The translations under genes and the position numbers were made by a program. A stretch of 57,379 nt of DNA from Mariaggregatimicrobium sp964498785 (GTDB lineage Bacteria > Zhuqueibacterota > Zhuqueibacteria > Thermofontimicrobiales > Thiofontviventaceae), in contig CAZCJL010000035.1 in assembly GCA_964498785.1 (NCBI GenBank), positions 1 through 57,379 of the forward strand. The letters are read 5' to 3'. Numbering within the stretch: the first letter of the stretch is position 1; each line of letters opens with the position of its first letter. Shown here one piece after another: positions 25,998 through 34,978 of the stretch. The notes beneath the pieces are model-generated. The model did no database searches. It saw only the letters and a program-made list of their open reading frames with translations, and was not told where the DNA came from.

Positions 25998-26039
25998 TTG
26001 TTCAAAGGTGTTGTTGGGGGAACAAATAGCGATAAAGAA

Positions 26040-26064
26040 AAAGGGCTGATAAAGCCCTTTTTTT
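26040..26064 (+). terminator. Rho-independent terminator
   Basis: An 8-bp stem aaagggct/agcccttt with loop gataa, followed by TTTT and further T-rich sequence. It ends the transglycosylase transcript 43 bases after the stop. Confidence 0.92.
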
Positions 26065-26181
26065 GTTTATTTACCTGCATGTAAACTTATCCGACAGAGC
26101 GATATTTTTTAAACCTTTACTATGTTATATTAACAGAAGTACAAGTCGCATCTTTCACGAACTGGATGGAATATTCCTGTA

Positions 26182-26601
26182 ATGAACAAGCAAATGTGGG
26201 CGTTCAGAATTTTAGGCAGATATGCTTTGCTGCAACTACCGATGATTATTTTTCTGATATTCGCATTTCTATTGTCGAAGCAATATGAATCGGTGCTCGA
26301 AATATATATCCTGATATTTATGGGCATCTGGATCATCAAGGATATTGCCCTGTATCCGGTTGTGTGGCAAGCGTATGACGCAAAATTGCAGAAAGCGAAA
26401 CATACGATGTCCGGGCTTAGCGGGATCTGTATTGAAACACTAAATCCGGATGGTTATGTTCATGTACGCGGAGAGCGTTGGCGAGCACGGATAAAGGAAC
26501 CCCACCAGACTATCCAAAAAGGTGAACGTGTTTACGTGGATGATAATGAAGGACTGACGTTGTTAGTGCGGGCGATCAATGAAAAGAATTCATCGCGATG
26601 A
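26182..26601 (+). CDS. NfeD-like membrane protein with C-terminal OB domain
   Basis: 139 residues. Two hydrophobic spans (about 17-32 and 40-60) are followed by a small beta-barrel (GLSGICIETLNPDGYVHVRGERWRARI, GERVYV, LTLLVRAI) typical of NfeD C-terminal OB-fold domains. Such proteins usually pair with SPFH/stomatin proteins in membrane quality control, but no SPFH gene is nearby. It stands 18 bases before the DNA glycosylase gene and is probably co-transcribed with it. Confidence 0.85.
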   Translation: MNKQMWAFRILGRYALLQLPMIIFLIFAFLLSKQYESVLEIYILIFMGIWIIKDIALYPVVWQAYDAKLQKAKHTMSGLSGICIETLNPDGYVHVRGERWRARIKEPHQTIQKGERVYVDDNEGLTLLVRAINEKNSSR

Positions 26602-26619
26602 ATCAGCGTCTTGAAGAAG

Positions 26620-27165
26620 ATGGATAAACGTGAAAAAATTGAAAAATTAGCCCATGGCATTCAACGTTGCCAGCAGTGTGAGCGAAGTAAAACGCACCAA
26701 CATAGTGTGCCTGGCAGCGGGAATCCGAATGCTTCCATTCTTTTATTTGGAGAAGCTCCCGGAAAAAAGGAAGATAAAACCGGCCAGCCGTTCGTCGGCA
26801 GGGCAGGAAGATATCTGGAAAAAGTGCTGGTGGATTTAGGCGTGGAACGGGATGAGTTGTTTATTACTTCGATATTGAAGTGCTATCATCCGGGCCCTCC
26901 TCGGGAAAAGCACATTATAGCCTGTCGTCACTGGTCTGTACAGCAATTCAACGTTATTAAGCCGCGCATTATTTTGATCATGGGAAAAACAGCAGCCGCT
27001 GCATTCTGGCAGATTGATAAATTGGGTCTGGATCCGATGAACGAAAAATGGCTGGATATTCCGTGTATCATTACCTGTCACCCGGCGGCCGCGATGCGTT
27101 TCCCGGAGCGGGACAGGCAGTTCCGCAGGGATTTTGCGCGGTTGTTAAGACCAAATATTTTATAA
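26620..27165 (+). CDS. Type-4-like uracil-DNA glycosylase (Fe-S)
   Basis: 181 residues from ATG 26620; TTG 26611 is the alternative. Family marks: CQQCERS near the N-terminus, FGEAPGKKEDKTGQPFVGRAG (active-site loop), SILKCYHPGPPR and CHPAAAMRFPERD. Four cysteines (two in CQQC, one in LKC, one 16 residues later in IACRH) fit the 4Fe-4S cluster of family 4. It removes uracil from DNA to start base-excision repair. Confidence 0.93.
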   Translation: MDKREKIEKLAHGIQRCQQCERSKTHQHSVPGSGNPNASILLFGEAPGKKEDKTGQPFVGRAGRYLEKVLVDLGVERDELFITSILKCYHPGPPREKHIIACRHWSVQQFNVIKPRIILIMGKTAAAAFWQIDKLGLDPMNEKWLDIPCIITCHPAAAMRFPERDRQFRRDFARLLRPNIL

Positions 27166-27384
27166 ACCACAGAGGAAACGGAGTTTTTTATATTTTAAAC
27201 GCAGACCATAATTTATTTTGGTGGTATTTTTGATGGGTAAAAAAATGATAACCGCTTCAGCGGTTTCTGAGATGAATTCAGAATTCGGAAAACCGCTAAA
27301 ACGATTAAAAATGTGATGGGCATGAATTTACCATTATGATGAATCATGGTGTTTGTTCGAAAATTAACTCGTGTTCAAATCCAA

Positions 27385-27415
27385 GATTTCCGAAGTCTTT
27401 TAGACTTCGGAAATC
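27385..27415. repeat. TTCCGAAGT hairpin repeat, copy 1
   Basis: A perfect 14-bp stem, gatttccgaagtct and agacttcggaaatc, with loop ttt. Close relatives occur at 39055-39085 and 39143-39163. It lies between two convergent genes and could end transcription both ways. The rest of 27166-27441 holds only a fragment resembling the cacagagg repeat (near 27168). Confidence 0.8.
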
Positions 27416-27441
27416 TGATTTTCGTGGCTTCTAAATAATAA

Positions 27442-28533
27442 CTACTTCGGCATTTCCCCATTTACCGCAACAATCAAATCATCGCCGGCGATGTCGGGCC
27501 ATGAATAGTATTGAAAGGTCTGGTTGTCGGACATTGCCACAAACAAACCAGCCGGAAATGTTTCGTTCAAGTAAGCATTTGTCACTTCGCTACCGTCGCT
27601 TTCCATGGTTGACATATCGATAACTTTCACCAGTTTATGCAGGTGCGGATTATCCGGCTCGCCTTCTCGTTTGTAAATATGAAACTTATTCGCCTGTTGG
27701 TCAGAAACCAGTATATAACCAGTGCCATCATTAATAGCGTATATGGAAATGCCTTCATTGTCGTCTGCAAAATTTTCAGTGCTGATGAGCGCCAGCTCTT
27801 CAGCAGATCCCTGTTCCGGGTTGGCGTAATATTTCCGAACGCCCACGCCTTCATCAGAATAATAGACATATCCCAGTTCATCATCCACGGCAATGGCTTC
27901 GATTTCTTTTGTGCCGCTGTACATGCCAAATTCACGGACTTTCGATGCTTTCACGTTTCCGGCGCCGTCATCCTGCAACATATATTGCCAGAGATATGTA
28001 CCGTCTGTGGGACCGCTTTTCCGACCGACGATGGCGAAAATCGTCCCATCTGCCGGACGTTTGTACAATGCAATTCCCATGGGCGCCCGTTCCTGTTCAT
28101 CAACGAATACCGGGATGCCGCCATTGTCTACCGGTTTCATGTCCGGCAGACTGAAAATTCGCAGCCGATTTTCAAAGCGCTCGGTGGTCACGGCGATGTC
28201 CACTGGTTCACCGTTCAGCATGAGTCCGTACTCCACATCAACGTTATTCGGGCGTTTTAAATTGCGCACCACTTTTTCTTCGACGATTTTCCCTGACAGA
28301 TCATAAACATAAAGAGCGCCGTCTTTGTCTTTATCTGTTCCGATAATTAAACTTTTAGATCGATCCGTGGGATGCAACCAGATTGCAGGGTCGTCGGTAT
28401 CGTGTTTCGTTGGCTCCGTAACGACGACTGGTTTTAAGGCATCCGCATCGATTTCAGGCTTTTTTTCTGACTCACAACTCTGAAAAAGCAGAGCTAACAA
28501 CACGAATAATAGAATATATTTGAAATTTTTCAT
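27442..28533 (-). CDS. Beta-propeller phytase, lipoprotein
   Basis: 363 residues. Lipobox at the start (LLFQSCES, lipidated Cys near 20). The propeller carries family motifs: HDTDDPAIWLHP, LIIGTDKDKDGALYVYDL, NNVDVEYG, GVRKYY, and DDNEGISIYAI with acidic calcium-binding residues. BPP enzymes hydrolyse phytate (inositol hexakisphosphate), giving phosphate and lower inositol phosphates. It is anchored in a membrane, most likely the outer one. Downstream of the TonB receptor gene in the same direction, a common pairing in Gram-negatives, consistent with capture of the product. Confidence 0.93.
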   Translation of the reverse strand: MKNFKYILLFVLLALLFQSCESEKKPEIDADALKPVVVTEPTKHDTDDPAIWLHPTDRSKSLIIGTDKDKDGALYVYDLSGKIVEEKVVRNLKRPNNVDVEYGLMLNGEPVDIAVTTERFENRLRIFSLPDMKPVDNGGIPVFVDEQERAPMGIALYKRPADGTIFAIVGRKSGPTDGTYLWQYMLQDDGAGNVKASKVREFGMYSGTKEIEAIAVDDELGYVYYSDEGVGVRKYYANPEQGSAEELALISTENFADDNEGISIYAINDGTGYILVSDQQANKFHIYKREGEPDNPHLHKLVKVIDMSTMESDGSEVTNAYLNETFPAGLFVAMSDNQTFQYYSWPDIAGDDLIVAVNGEMPK

Positions 28534-28578
28534 TCAATTCTCCAACTTGTAAATTTAATACTTTTTGGCAATAAAACA

Positions 28579-28600
28579 CGGGCTTCCCGCAGGAAGCCCG
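28579..28600 (-). terminator. Hairpin between TonB receptor and phytase genes
   Basis: A 9-bp stem cgggcttcc/ggaagcccg with loop cgca. On the minus strand it is followed by tgttttatt, only weakly T-rich, so it may be a partial terminator lowering phytase expression, or protect the upstream mRNA. Confidence 0.65.
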
Positions 28601-28608
28601 AATTTCAT

Positions 28609-31392
28609 TTAGAAGCTGTATTTTATACCGGCGTGCATCCACCATGAATAAAATTCCCGCGCAATCGGTCGTTCTTTACCGCCGATATAATAGCGTAATG
28701 GTTCATCGGTAAGGTTGATTGCTTCAAGATAAATTTGCAAGCCCGGATACACTTGCTGACTGAGGGATAAATCGAGTTGCATGTGGTTATCATAGTAAAT
28801 ATCGTAATCTTCTGATTCGCCGACTTCGTCAATATATTTACCATGATAATTCAGACTCAATCGTCCGGTGAAGCCATGTTTTTCATAGCTCAATGCAATG
28901 TTACCTACATTACCTGCCTGGCCGGGCAGACTAATGTCTCCGCGCCCTTCAACATCCGCAGAGGATTTGGTATGAGAGTAATTTGCGTAAACGCCAAATC
29001 CGTTCCAGAATCCCGGCAGGAATGTCAATTGTTGCTGCCAGTTTACTTCAAATCCAAACAAAGAAGCTGTTTCGCCGTTAACGGGTTGACTTATTTCAAA
29101 GCCATCGTATTGACCGCCTTCTTGTTTGTAGAATTTTGTGAAAATTATTTTGTCAAGAGCTTTGTAAAAAACACCACCGGAAATGATACCAATACCCGGC
29201 AGATAATGTTCTGCTAACAAGTCAAAATTGTATGCTGTTGTAGGAGTCAGGCCCGGATTACCGATCGCCATTTCGTTGTCTTCTCGGAAAATCAGTTTGT
29301 ATGGGACGAGATCGTAATAATTGGGACGTGCAAGACCGGACGTCAATGCAAGGCGGAAATTCGTACGGGGTGTCATACTGTAACGAAGATGAATCATTGG
29401 CAGAAAATGCGAATAGCTGTCATCATCTTCAACCAGGTTTGTGCTTTCATAATCGCCTTCATCATCAAACAGAACTTCATTTCCCTGATAATCAACTGTG
29501 GTGATCTCATGACGAAATCCGGCAAGCAGTGTTAATTTATCAAAGTTATGAGTCGTCATGGCGTAGTAGGCAAAGATGTTTTCTTTTGCTTTGTAATTTT
29601 CCCCGTCGGTATCTTCTTTATTGAGTTCTCCCTCAAGTAATCCGTTGCGGTTTGCTTTAAAAAATTCTCTTACCTTATCTCCGTCAGCCGAGGGACCTAT
29701 TTTGTATTCGCCGCTCATAAAATCAGTGTCTTCATCGTCGGCGAGAAACTGAGTTAACAAAACATCATTATCACCTTCCCAACCGTATTCCCACACGTTG
29801 TTCTTTCGTTCTTTGTTCTTAAGATGAAACTTTCCACCGAACTTTAATTCACCGCTGCTGTTTCCTAAAAGATAAGGATGCTTCAAATTTAAAGATGCTA
29901 TCATATCTGAATCTTCGTTAAGTCCGTTTTCATGAGCGATTTCGTCGAGAATCCAGTTGTCGGGATTATGTTCGTAGCCGTTCGCTAAATTGGTGATTTG
30001 ATATTTCGGCAGGTTGGGATCCGACACATTTAGCAATAAATCAACATCTTCGTTTAATTCAAATGTAGGATCAGTCTGATCGGGTTTGCTTTCTTCGGCG
30101 TAACTGTAGGATAAAGTGTAATCCAGGTTAAATAATCCAAGTTTGTGTTCTCCTCCGCCGGCAACATTATAAATCTTTTGTCTTTCAAGGCGGTCTTTTA
30201 AGTGTCGCTCCATTGCGGCTTCGGTGATTGAAGTTGCGCTCTGGTAGTCGCCTTTACCCGGTCTGATGCGAAGCCGTCTTCTGAATTCCTCATCATCTCG
30301 TTGATTGAACATACTGCGCAGAAAGAAACGGTTGTTGTTGTTCAATAAATATTCAAGGTTTGCAGAAACGCCCCATCGATCGCGTTTGACAATGTAGTCG
30401 CGTAATTGTAAATCCTGCAATACCCATGAAAGCTCATTATCATTCACGTCATCTTCATCACCCCATTCCATTTCGTTGTTATCGGAACCACGATTCGATT
30501 GATAATAATTCGCACTCAGTGTTAAACCGATATTTTTTTTTGCACCGAATCGATCGGAGTAAATAAAGTCACCCTGGTATAGCGGTTTGCCCATTAAATT
30601 GCCGTAACCGCTCCCCAGTGAAAATTTCAAAATCCGCCTATCAGTATCAAACGCACTTCTGGTGACCATGTTAACGGAACCACCAATTGCATCGGCATCC
30701 ATATCCGGCGTAATTGCTTTTACAACTTCGATGGAAGAAATTTGGCTGGTTGAAATAACATCCAGCCCAACGAAGCGTTCCTCGTCTTCAGGAGAAGCAA
30801 TTCGCTCGCCGTTCACCGATACGCTATTTAGCCGGGCTTCTGTTCCGCGAATCAGTACATATCTGCCTTCACCCTGGTCTCTTGTAATGGACACCGCAGG
30901 AATTCGCTGTAATACTTCTGCTGTGTTCACATCCGGGAATCGTTGCATTTGTTCGGCAGCCACCACATTCTTTATATTGGCAGCCGATTTTTGCTGGCTG
31001 AGCGCCCGCATTTGGCCTTCCCGTTGTCCCTGTACCTCTACAGCCTCCAACTCAACAAAACTGACTTTTAACGGAACATCATGTTTGACAGTCGGATTTG
31101 CGCTCGAAACGGTAACTTCTTCAGAATAGTCGTTATAGCCGATATAACTTACCTTTAGTGTAAATGTGCCAAAAGGAACATGCTCGATACGATATTGCCC
31201 GTTGCGACCTGTCGCCGAGCCGAGTGTCGTGCCTTCAATCATTACATTTGCACCAGGCAGGTAGTCACCACTTGCAGCATCGTAGACAAGACCAGCAATT
31301 CTGCCTCTGCTTTGCGCTTGCAGCATTTCGAAGCTACTAAAAAATACAACAAGAACTACTAACGAAATAATGATGACAAATCTGTTGCTCAT
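28609..31392 (-). CDS. TonB-dependent outer-membrane receptor
   Basis: 927 residues. Signal peptide (IIISLVVLVVFFSSFEM), then a carboxypeptidase-regulatory-like domain (GRIAGLVYDAASGDYLPGANV, about 28-115). The plug domain follows (ANIKNVVAAEQMQRFPDVN, VQIRGTEARLNS-like stretch, IEVVKAITPDMDADAIGGSVNM, about 130-250), and a 22-strand barrel ends in an aromatic C-terminus (GIKYSF). This layout is the common FCB type. It imports a substrate with TonB energy; next to a phytase and inositol genes, inositol phosphates or other phosphorylated compounds are the best guess. Confidence 0.95.
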   Translation of the reverse strand: MSNRFVIIISLVVLVVFFSSFEMLQAQSRGRIAGLVYDAASGDYLPGANVMIEGTTLGSATGRNGQYRIEHVPFGTFTLKVSYIGYNDYSEEVTVSSANPTVKHDVPLKVSFVELEAVEVQGQREGQMRALSQQKSAANIKNVVAAEQMQRFPDVNTAEVLQRIPAVSITRDQGEGRYVLIRGTEARLNSVSVNGERIASPEDEERFVGLDVISTSQISSIEVVKAITPDMDADAIGGSVNMVTRSAFDTDRRILKFSLGSGYGNLMGKPLYQGDFIYSDRFGAKKNIGLTLSANYYQSNRGSDNNEMEWGDEDDVNDNELSWVLQDLQLRDYIVKRDRWGVSANLEYLLNNNNRFFLRSMFNQRDDEEFRRRLRIRPGKGDYQSATSITEAAMERHLKDRLERQKIYNVAGGGEHKLGLFNLDYTLSYSYAEESKPDQTDPTFELNEDVDLLLNVSDPNLPKYQITNLANGYEHNPDNWILDEIAHENGLNEDSDMIASLNLKHPYLLGNSSGELKFGGKFHLKNKERKNNVWEYGWEGDNDVLLTQFLADDEDTDFMSGEYKIGPSADGDKVREFFKANRNGLLEGELNKEDTDGENYKAKENIFAYYAMTTHNFDKLTLLAGFRHEITTVDYQGNEVLFDDEGDYESTNLVEDDDSYSHFLPMIHLRYSMTPRTNFRLALTSGLARPNYYDLVPYKLIFREDNEMAIGNPGLTPTTAYNFDLLAEHYLPGIGIISGGVFYKALDKIIFTKFYKQEGGQYDGFEISQPVNGETASLFGFEVNWQQQLTFLPGFWNGFGVYANYSHTKSSADVEGRGDISLPGQAGNVGNIALSYEKHGFTGRLSLNYHGKYIDEVGESEDYDIYYDNHMQLDLSLSQQVYPGLQIYLEAINLTDEPLRYYIGGKERPIAREFYSWWMHAGIKYSF

Positions 31393-31568
31393 TTTTTCCT
31401 CCTGTTAAAATAGTAAACCTGTTGATTTAAATTAAAGATAGAAAATTTCTCTGAATCACCTCCTTTCCGCTATTAACATGAGTATTTATGAAAAAGCTTT
31501 GTATAACGTGCGTTTTTTTCTGCATGTTAAAACAATGTGAAAATTTTATGTTACATTGATCTTACTAT

Positions 31569-32630
31569 CTAATTGCTAATTAGAGAAACTGTCGTATTTG
31601 TTTCATCGTCCTGTTTGATGCATGTATCCCGAATCTTCAATTTGGTTGGTAAGATGATCTGTTCCGGCGGAGCATTTGGATTTTTTATTTGTCGTATTAA
31701 AACTTCGATGACTTTGGTTCCCATCTCCTGTGTCGGTTGATAAACACAGGACAGTGACGGCGATGCAAACGGATTGACAGGGCCTTCTCCGATGCAAATG
31801 ACGTCAATATCTTCGGGTATTTTTAATCCGACATCAGTGGCAGCTTGAAAAACGCCGATCGCAACTGAAAAGGTGACGGCTAATATAATTTCCGGAAGAT
31901 TTTTATTTCGATATAATTTCATAAATCCCTGATAACCTGCTTCTTCATTGAAGCCTCCTTCAATTATCCAGTTATCAGGAATCGGCAGGTTATGTTTTTG
32001 CATTGCGTCAATGAAACCCGCGCATCTGTCGCGACCAATATTTATGTTTTTAAAGCCGGCTAAATGCGCAATCCTTTTATAACCTGTTTTAATCGCATGA
32101 TCGACTGCCAGACATGCCCCTTGACGATCATCTGTTTTTACAAGACTATATTTCGGCCCTTCGATAACGCGATCAAAAAATACCAGCGGAATCCCCGTCT
32201 TTCTGATGGTCTCAAAAATTTGAACATCTGTTGTTTGTTGGGAAATTGCAACGAGAAGACCATCAACCCGCATCGAAAGGAGCGTTTTTAAATGACGATA
32301 TTCATTTTCAGCACTATCATAGGAGATCATCAGCAGTACATCATAATTATTTTCATTTGCCGCGCTATAAATTGATTTTATCAGTGAGGGAAAGAAAAAA
32401 TTACCAATTTTAGGAACGATAAGTCCGATTGTATTTGATCGTCGGGAAGATAAATTTCGGGCGCTGAAGTTAGGGGTATAGCCTAATTCATCTGCAAATT
32501 TCTTGATCCGTTGTTTCATCCGCTCAGAAATATCCGGATGATCCCGAAGCGCTTTGGAAACAGTCACCACGGAAACGTTTAATTCTTTTGCAATATCACT
32601 AAGCGTAATTTGTAAGCGATGTCGCTTCAT
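31569..32630 (-). CDS. LacI-family transcriptional regulator
   Basis: 353 residues. Helix-turn-helix at residues 9-60 (TLSDIAKELNVSVVTVSKAL, RIKKFADELGYTPN, SRRSNTIGLIVP), then a periplasmic-binding-type sugar sensor domain (KTGIPLVFFDRVIEG, DDRQGACLAVDHAIK, RIAHLAGF). It should repress or activate the surrounding genes in response to a sugar or cyclitol ligand. The 30-bp palindrome at 32664-32693 lies 34 bases upstream and is a good autoregulatory operator. Between regulator and TonB receptor there are 176 bases of space for a separate promoter. Confidence 0.95.
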   Translation of the reverse strand: MKRHRLQITLSDIAKELNVSVVTVSKALRDHPDISERMKQRIKKFADELGYTPNFSARNLSSRRSNTIGLIVPKIGNFFFPSLIKSIYSAANENNYDVLLMISYDSAENEYRHLKTLLSMRVDGLLVAISQQTTDVQIFETIRKTGIPLVFFDRVIEGPKYSLVKTDDRQGACLAVDHAIKTGYKRIAHLAGFKNINIGRDRCAGFIDAMQKHNLPIPDNWIIEGGFNEEAGYQGFMKLYRNKNLPEIILAVTFSVAIGVFQAATDVGLKIPEDIDVICIGEGPVNPFASPSLSCVYQPTQEMGTKVIEVLIRQIKNPNAPPEQIILPTKLKIRDTCIKQDDETNTTVSLISN

Positions 32631-32663
32631 ACTGTGTAATGATATTTTTAAAGTTAATAGGCT

Positions 32664-32693
32664 AAAGTTAACGATAACTTTATCGTTAACTTT
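32664..32693. promoter_or_regulatory. Palindromic operator candidate for the LacI regulator
   Basis: aaagttaacgata and its perfect complement tatcgttaacttt with a 4-base centre (actt). Each arm also holds a LacI-like half site with a central CG (TTAACGATAA, TTATCGTTAA). It lies between the end of the PfkB kinase gene and the start of the LacI gene, and no T tract makes it a typical terminator. Confidence 0.65.
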
Positions 32694-32727
32694 AAATATA
32701 AAAAAAAATTAAAGAATGTCAAGTCTT

Positions 32728-33612
32728 TTATTTTTGATACTTATTTTGAATCAGTTTTTCGACATCTTCTTTTGTCCGTAATATCGGACCTTCGGCTTCC
32801 ATCTTCAAACTGGTTACAGCAGCAGCCCAAATCGTGGATTTTTCGGGATTGGCTGTTAGTCGTTTGGCTGTGTACGAAGCAATACAGGTATCCCCGCGAC
32901 CACTTCGTCCAATCAATTCCCGCGGATGGAATTCTGTTTCATAATACTGATCATTGGCGAATACAAGTAATCCGTTCCTGTGCGTCAAAACGATTTCTTT
33001 GGGACCATGATCCGCTAAAATACGCGCGGCGGTTTTAATATCCGGTTCATTTGTCATAATTTCCGCTTCCACTGCATCTGTTTTTAAGAAATCGATGTAC
33101 GGAAGTATTTTTGCTTTCTCATCCCAATAATCATATTTTAGCGTTCCGTCTTCGGCAATAATCCGGACAAAACCCTGGCTATCCGCGGCAATGATGGTGT
33201 TTTTTTTCTTCAATTCCTGAATCACATCCAGGTCGACTTCCCCGCGCGTGGAAGAATTAATTAAAAATGCTTTGGACTGCAAATCCCTAACCTGCTCCGG
33301 TGTAAACGGGCCGGCAGTATGCGTTACCGAAAGGATGCGTTCATCGACATTTGTAGTCGGATAATAAAGCCGCATATCTGTTGAATGTTGGGTGAATTTT
33401 GGATAAACATCCACGCCTATTTTTTGCAGCGCTTCAACCACGTGCTTATCATCCCGAGAAAGCTGAGTAACTGCGGCTGTTTTCATATCCATCAGGGATG
33501 CGACATAAGCGCCATAGTTAAAACCGCCGCCATCGACGGAGCGCGTTCCTGTGGGTGAAACGATTGTATCTTTTGTATAATTTCCGATAATAACAATATC
33601 ATACATCTTCAT
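32728..33612 (-). CDS. PfkB-family carbohydrate kinase
   Basis: 294 residues from the Met of MKMYDIVIIG, which follows an aaggaaaa site; the longer frame to 33696 overlaps the transporter gene. PfkB marks: GGFNYGAYVASLM near 35, and the C-terminal GRSGRGDTCIASYTAKRL with the catalytic Asp in GRGDT (DTCI). Family members phosphorylate sugars, nucleosides or inositol. In this cluster a cyclitol or keto-inositol derivative is likely. Last gene of the transport/dehydrogenase set before the regulator. Confidence 0.92.
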   Translation of the reverse strand: MKMYDIVIIGNYTKDTIVSPTGTRSVDGGGFNYGAYVASLMDMKTAAVTQLSRDDKHVVEALQKIGVDVYPKFTQHSTDMRLYYPTTNVDERILSVTHTAGPFTPEQVRDLQSKAFLINSSTRGEVDLDVIQELKKKNTIIAADSQGFVRIIAEDGTLKYDYWDEKAKILPYIDFLKTDAVEAEIMTNEPDIKTAARILADHGPKEIVLTHRNGLLVFANDQYYETEFHPRELIGRSGRGDTCIASYTAKRLTANPEKSTIWAAAVTSLKMEAEGPILRTKEDVEKLIQNKYQK

Positions 33613-33626
33613 GAGTTTTCCTTTTC

Positions 33627-34970
33627 TTAATCTCGTACCTTTGTGCGCCATAATGTGGTAGCCAGGATCATAGACACAATTGAGGCGCCGATCCAAAAAA
33701 GAATGACCTGACTGAAATCATAATGACGGACGCCGTTTATTATTGTTGTTCCTTTTTCAATAAGATAACCGCTGATCTGGTCCTGAATTGCAGCGCCGAT
33801 ATAACTAAAAATTCCGATAAATCCCATCACTGCGCCGGCCGCTCGTTTGGGTACAATATCGATTGCGAACAGTCCGCCCAATGCAGCTAACAATCCGCTT
33901 AAGGTGAACCCGTAAACAACGAACATTGTTGTTAAAATAACAGGGTGTCCCGGGGGACTGAAAAAGATGACAAACAAGCTGGCGATTTCGATTATACCAA
34001 AGATCAGCGTTACCGGTGGACGTTTTGCGGCAAATAATTTATCCGAAATAAATCCGTACGCCACACAGCCAACAATGCCGGCAATCGTGTTTATCCCGAT
34101 AAGTCCGCCAGCCTCAACCAGCGAATACCCCTTTGCCTCCTGCAAATACAAAATACCCCAACTATTGACAGCGTAGCGTGTAACATACATCGTCGCGCTT
34201 GCCAAGCCCAATATCCATATTGAAGGAAATTTAAGAATGGATAGCTGCATTTTCCACGTTGACTGATTATCCGAGGCTGTTATTATCTCCGGATGATCAT
34301 TTTTCCAGTCGGCAATCGGCGGCAGTCCCATTGTCTGCGGTCTGTCTTTCAGAAAAAAGTAAATTCCGAATGCGACAAAAACACACAATGTTCCGGGACC
34401 CCAAAATCCTGCCTGCCATCCCAGTACGCTGACGAGCGCGGATACGCCGAAAAATGTAAGACCTTCGCCCATTGAATGGGCCGTGCTCCAGATACCATAA
34501 AATCGCCCCCGTTCTTTATTACTAAACCATGTCGACAACGCCACTGCTCCTGTTGGAGCTCCGAATCCCTGGAACCAACCGTTTAATCCCCAGAGAACAA
34601 TCCATACCCAGAGAAGAGTCGACCAGCCCATTGCCAGATTTAAGAGTGCGGAGACAAAAACGCCGGTTGCAAAAAACCGTTTCAGGTTGGCATGATCCGC
34701 TAAAAAGCCGTTGGTGAATTTTCCGAATGCATATCCGTAAAAGATCGCAGAGCCAATTATTCCCAACTGTTCCGCGGAAAAGATTCCACCATCGATCAGT
34801 GGTTTTTTAACGACAGACATCGCCAGTCGGCAGGTATAAGCAAAGCCATAACCAACAGTCACAGCCAGCATCACGTGGATCCGGTATTTCTTATAGCGAC
34901 GATCAATCTCGTTTTTATCTTTCAGAAGTGATTTATTTTTCCCGGTTGCAAAAAATCGAAATGGATTCAT
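33627..34970 (-). CDS. MFS transporter, organophosphate:phosphate antiporter (GlpT/UhpT-like)
   Basis: 447 residues, about twelve membrane segments. It has features of the OPA family: the N-terminal RRYKKYRIHVMLAVTVGYGFAYTCR, FYGYAFGKFTNGFLADH, LNGWFQGFGAPTGAVALSTWF and SDKLFAAKRPP. Relatives exchange glycerol-3-phosphate or hexose phosphates for inorganic phosphate. With phytase and inositol dehydrogenases nearby, an inositol monophosphate or other organophosphate is a reasonable but unproven substrate. Eight bases separate it from the dehydrogenase gene before it. Confidence 0.92.
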   Translation of the reverse strand: MNPFRFFATGKNKSLLKDKNEIDRRYKKYRIHVMLAVTVGYGFAYTCRLAMSVVKKPLIDGGIFSAEQLGIIGSAIFYGYAFGKFTNGFLADHANLKRFFATGVFVSALLNLAMGWSTLLWVWIVLWGLNGWFQGFGAPTGAVALSTWFSNKERGRFYGIWSTAHSMGEGLTFFGVSALVSVLGWQAGFWGPGTLCVFVAFGIYFFLKDRPQTMGLPPIADWKNDHPEIITASDNQSTWKMQLSILKFPSIWILGLASATMYVTRYAVNSWGILYLQEAKGYSLVEAGGLIGINTIAGIVGCVAYGFISDKLFAAKRPPVTLIFGIIEIASLFVIFFSPPGHPVILTTMFVVYGFTLSGLLAALGGLFAIDIVPKRAAGAVMGFIGIFSYIGAAIQDQISGYLIEKGTTIINGVRHYDFSQVILFWIGASIVSMILATTLWRTKVRD

Positions 34971-34978
34971 AATATTCC

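Noticed and set aside
27637..28306. Long plus-strand frames opposite the phytase gene
   Set aside because: Antisense shadows of the GC-richer phytase gene; no start context or family match.
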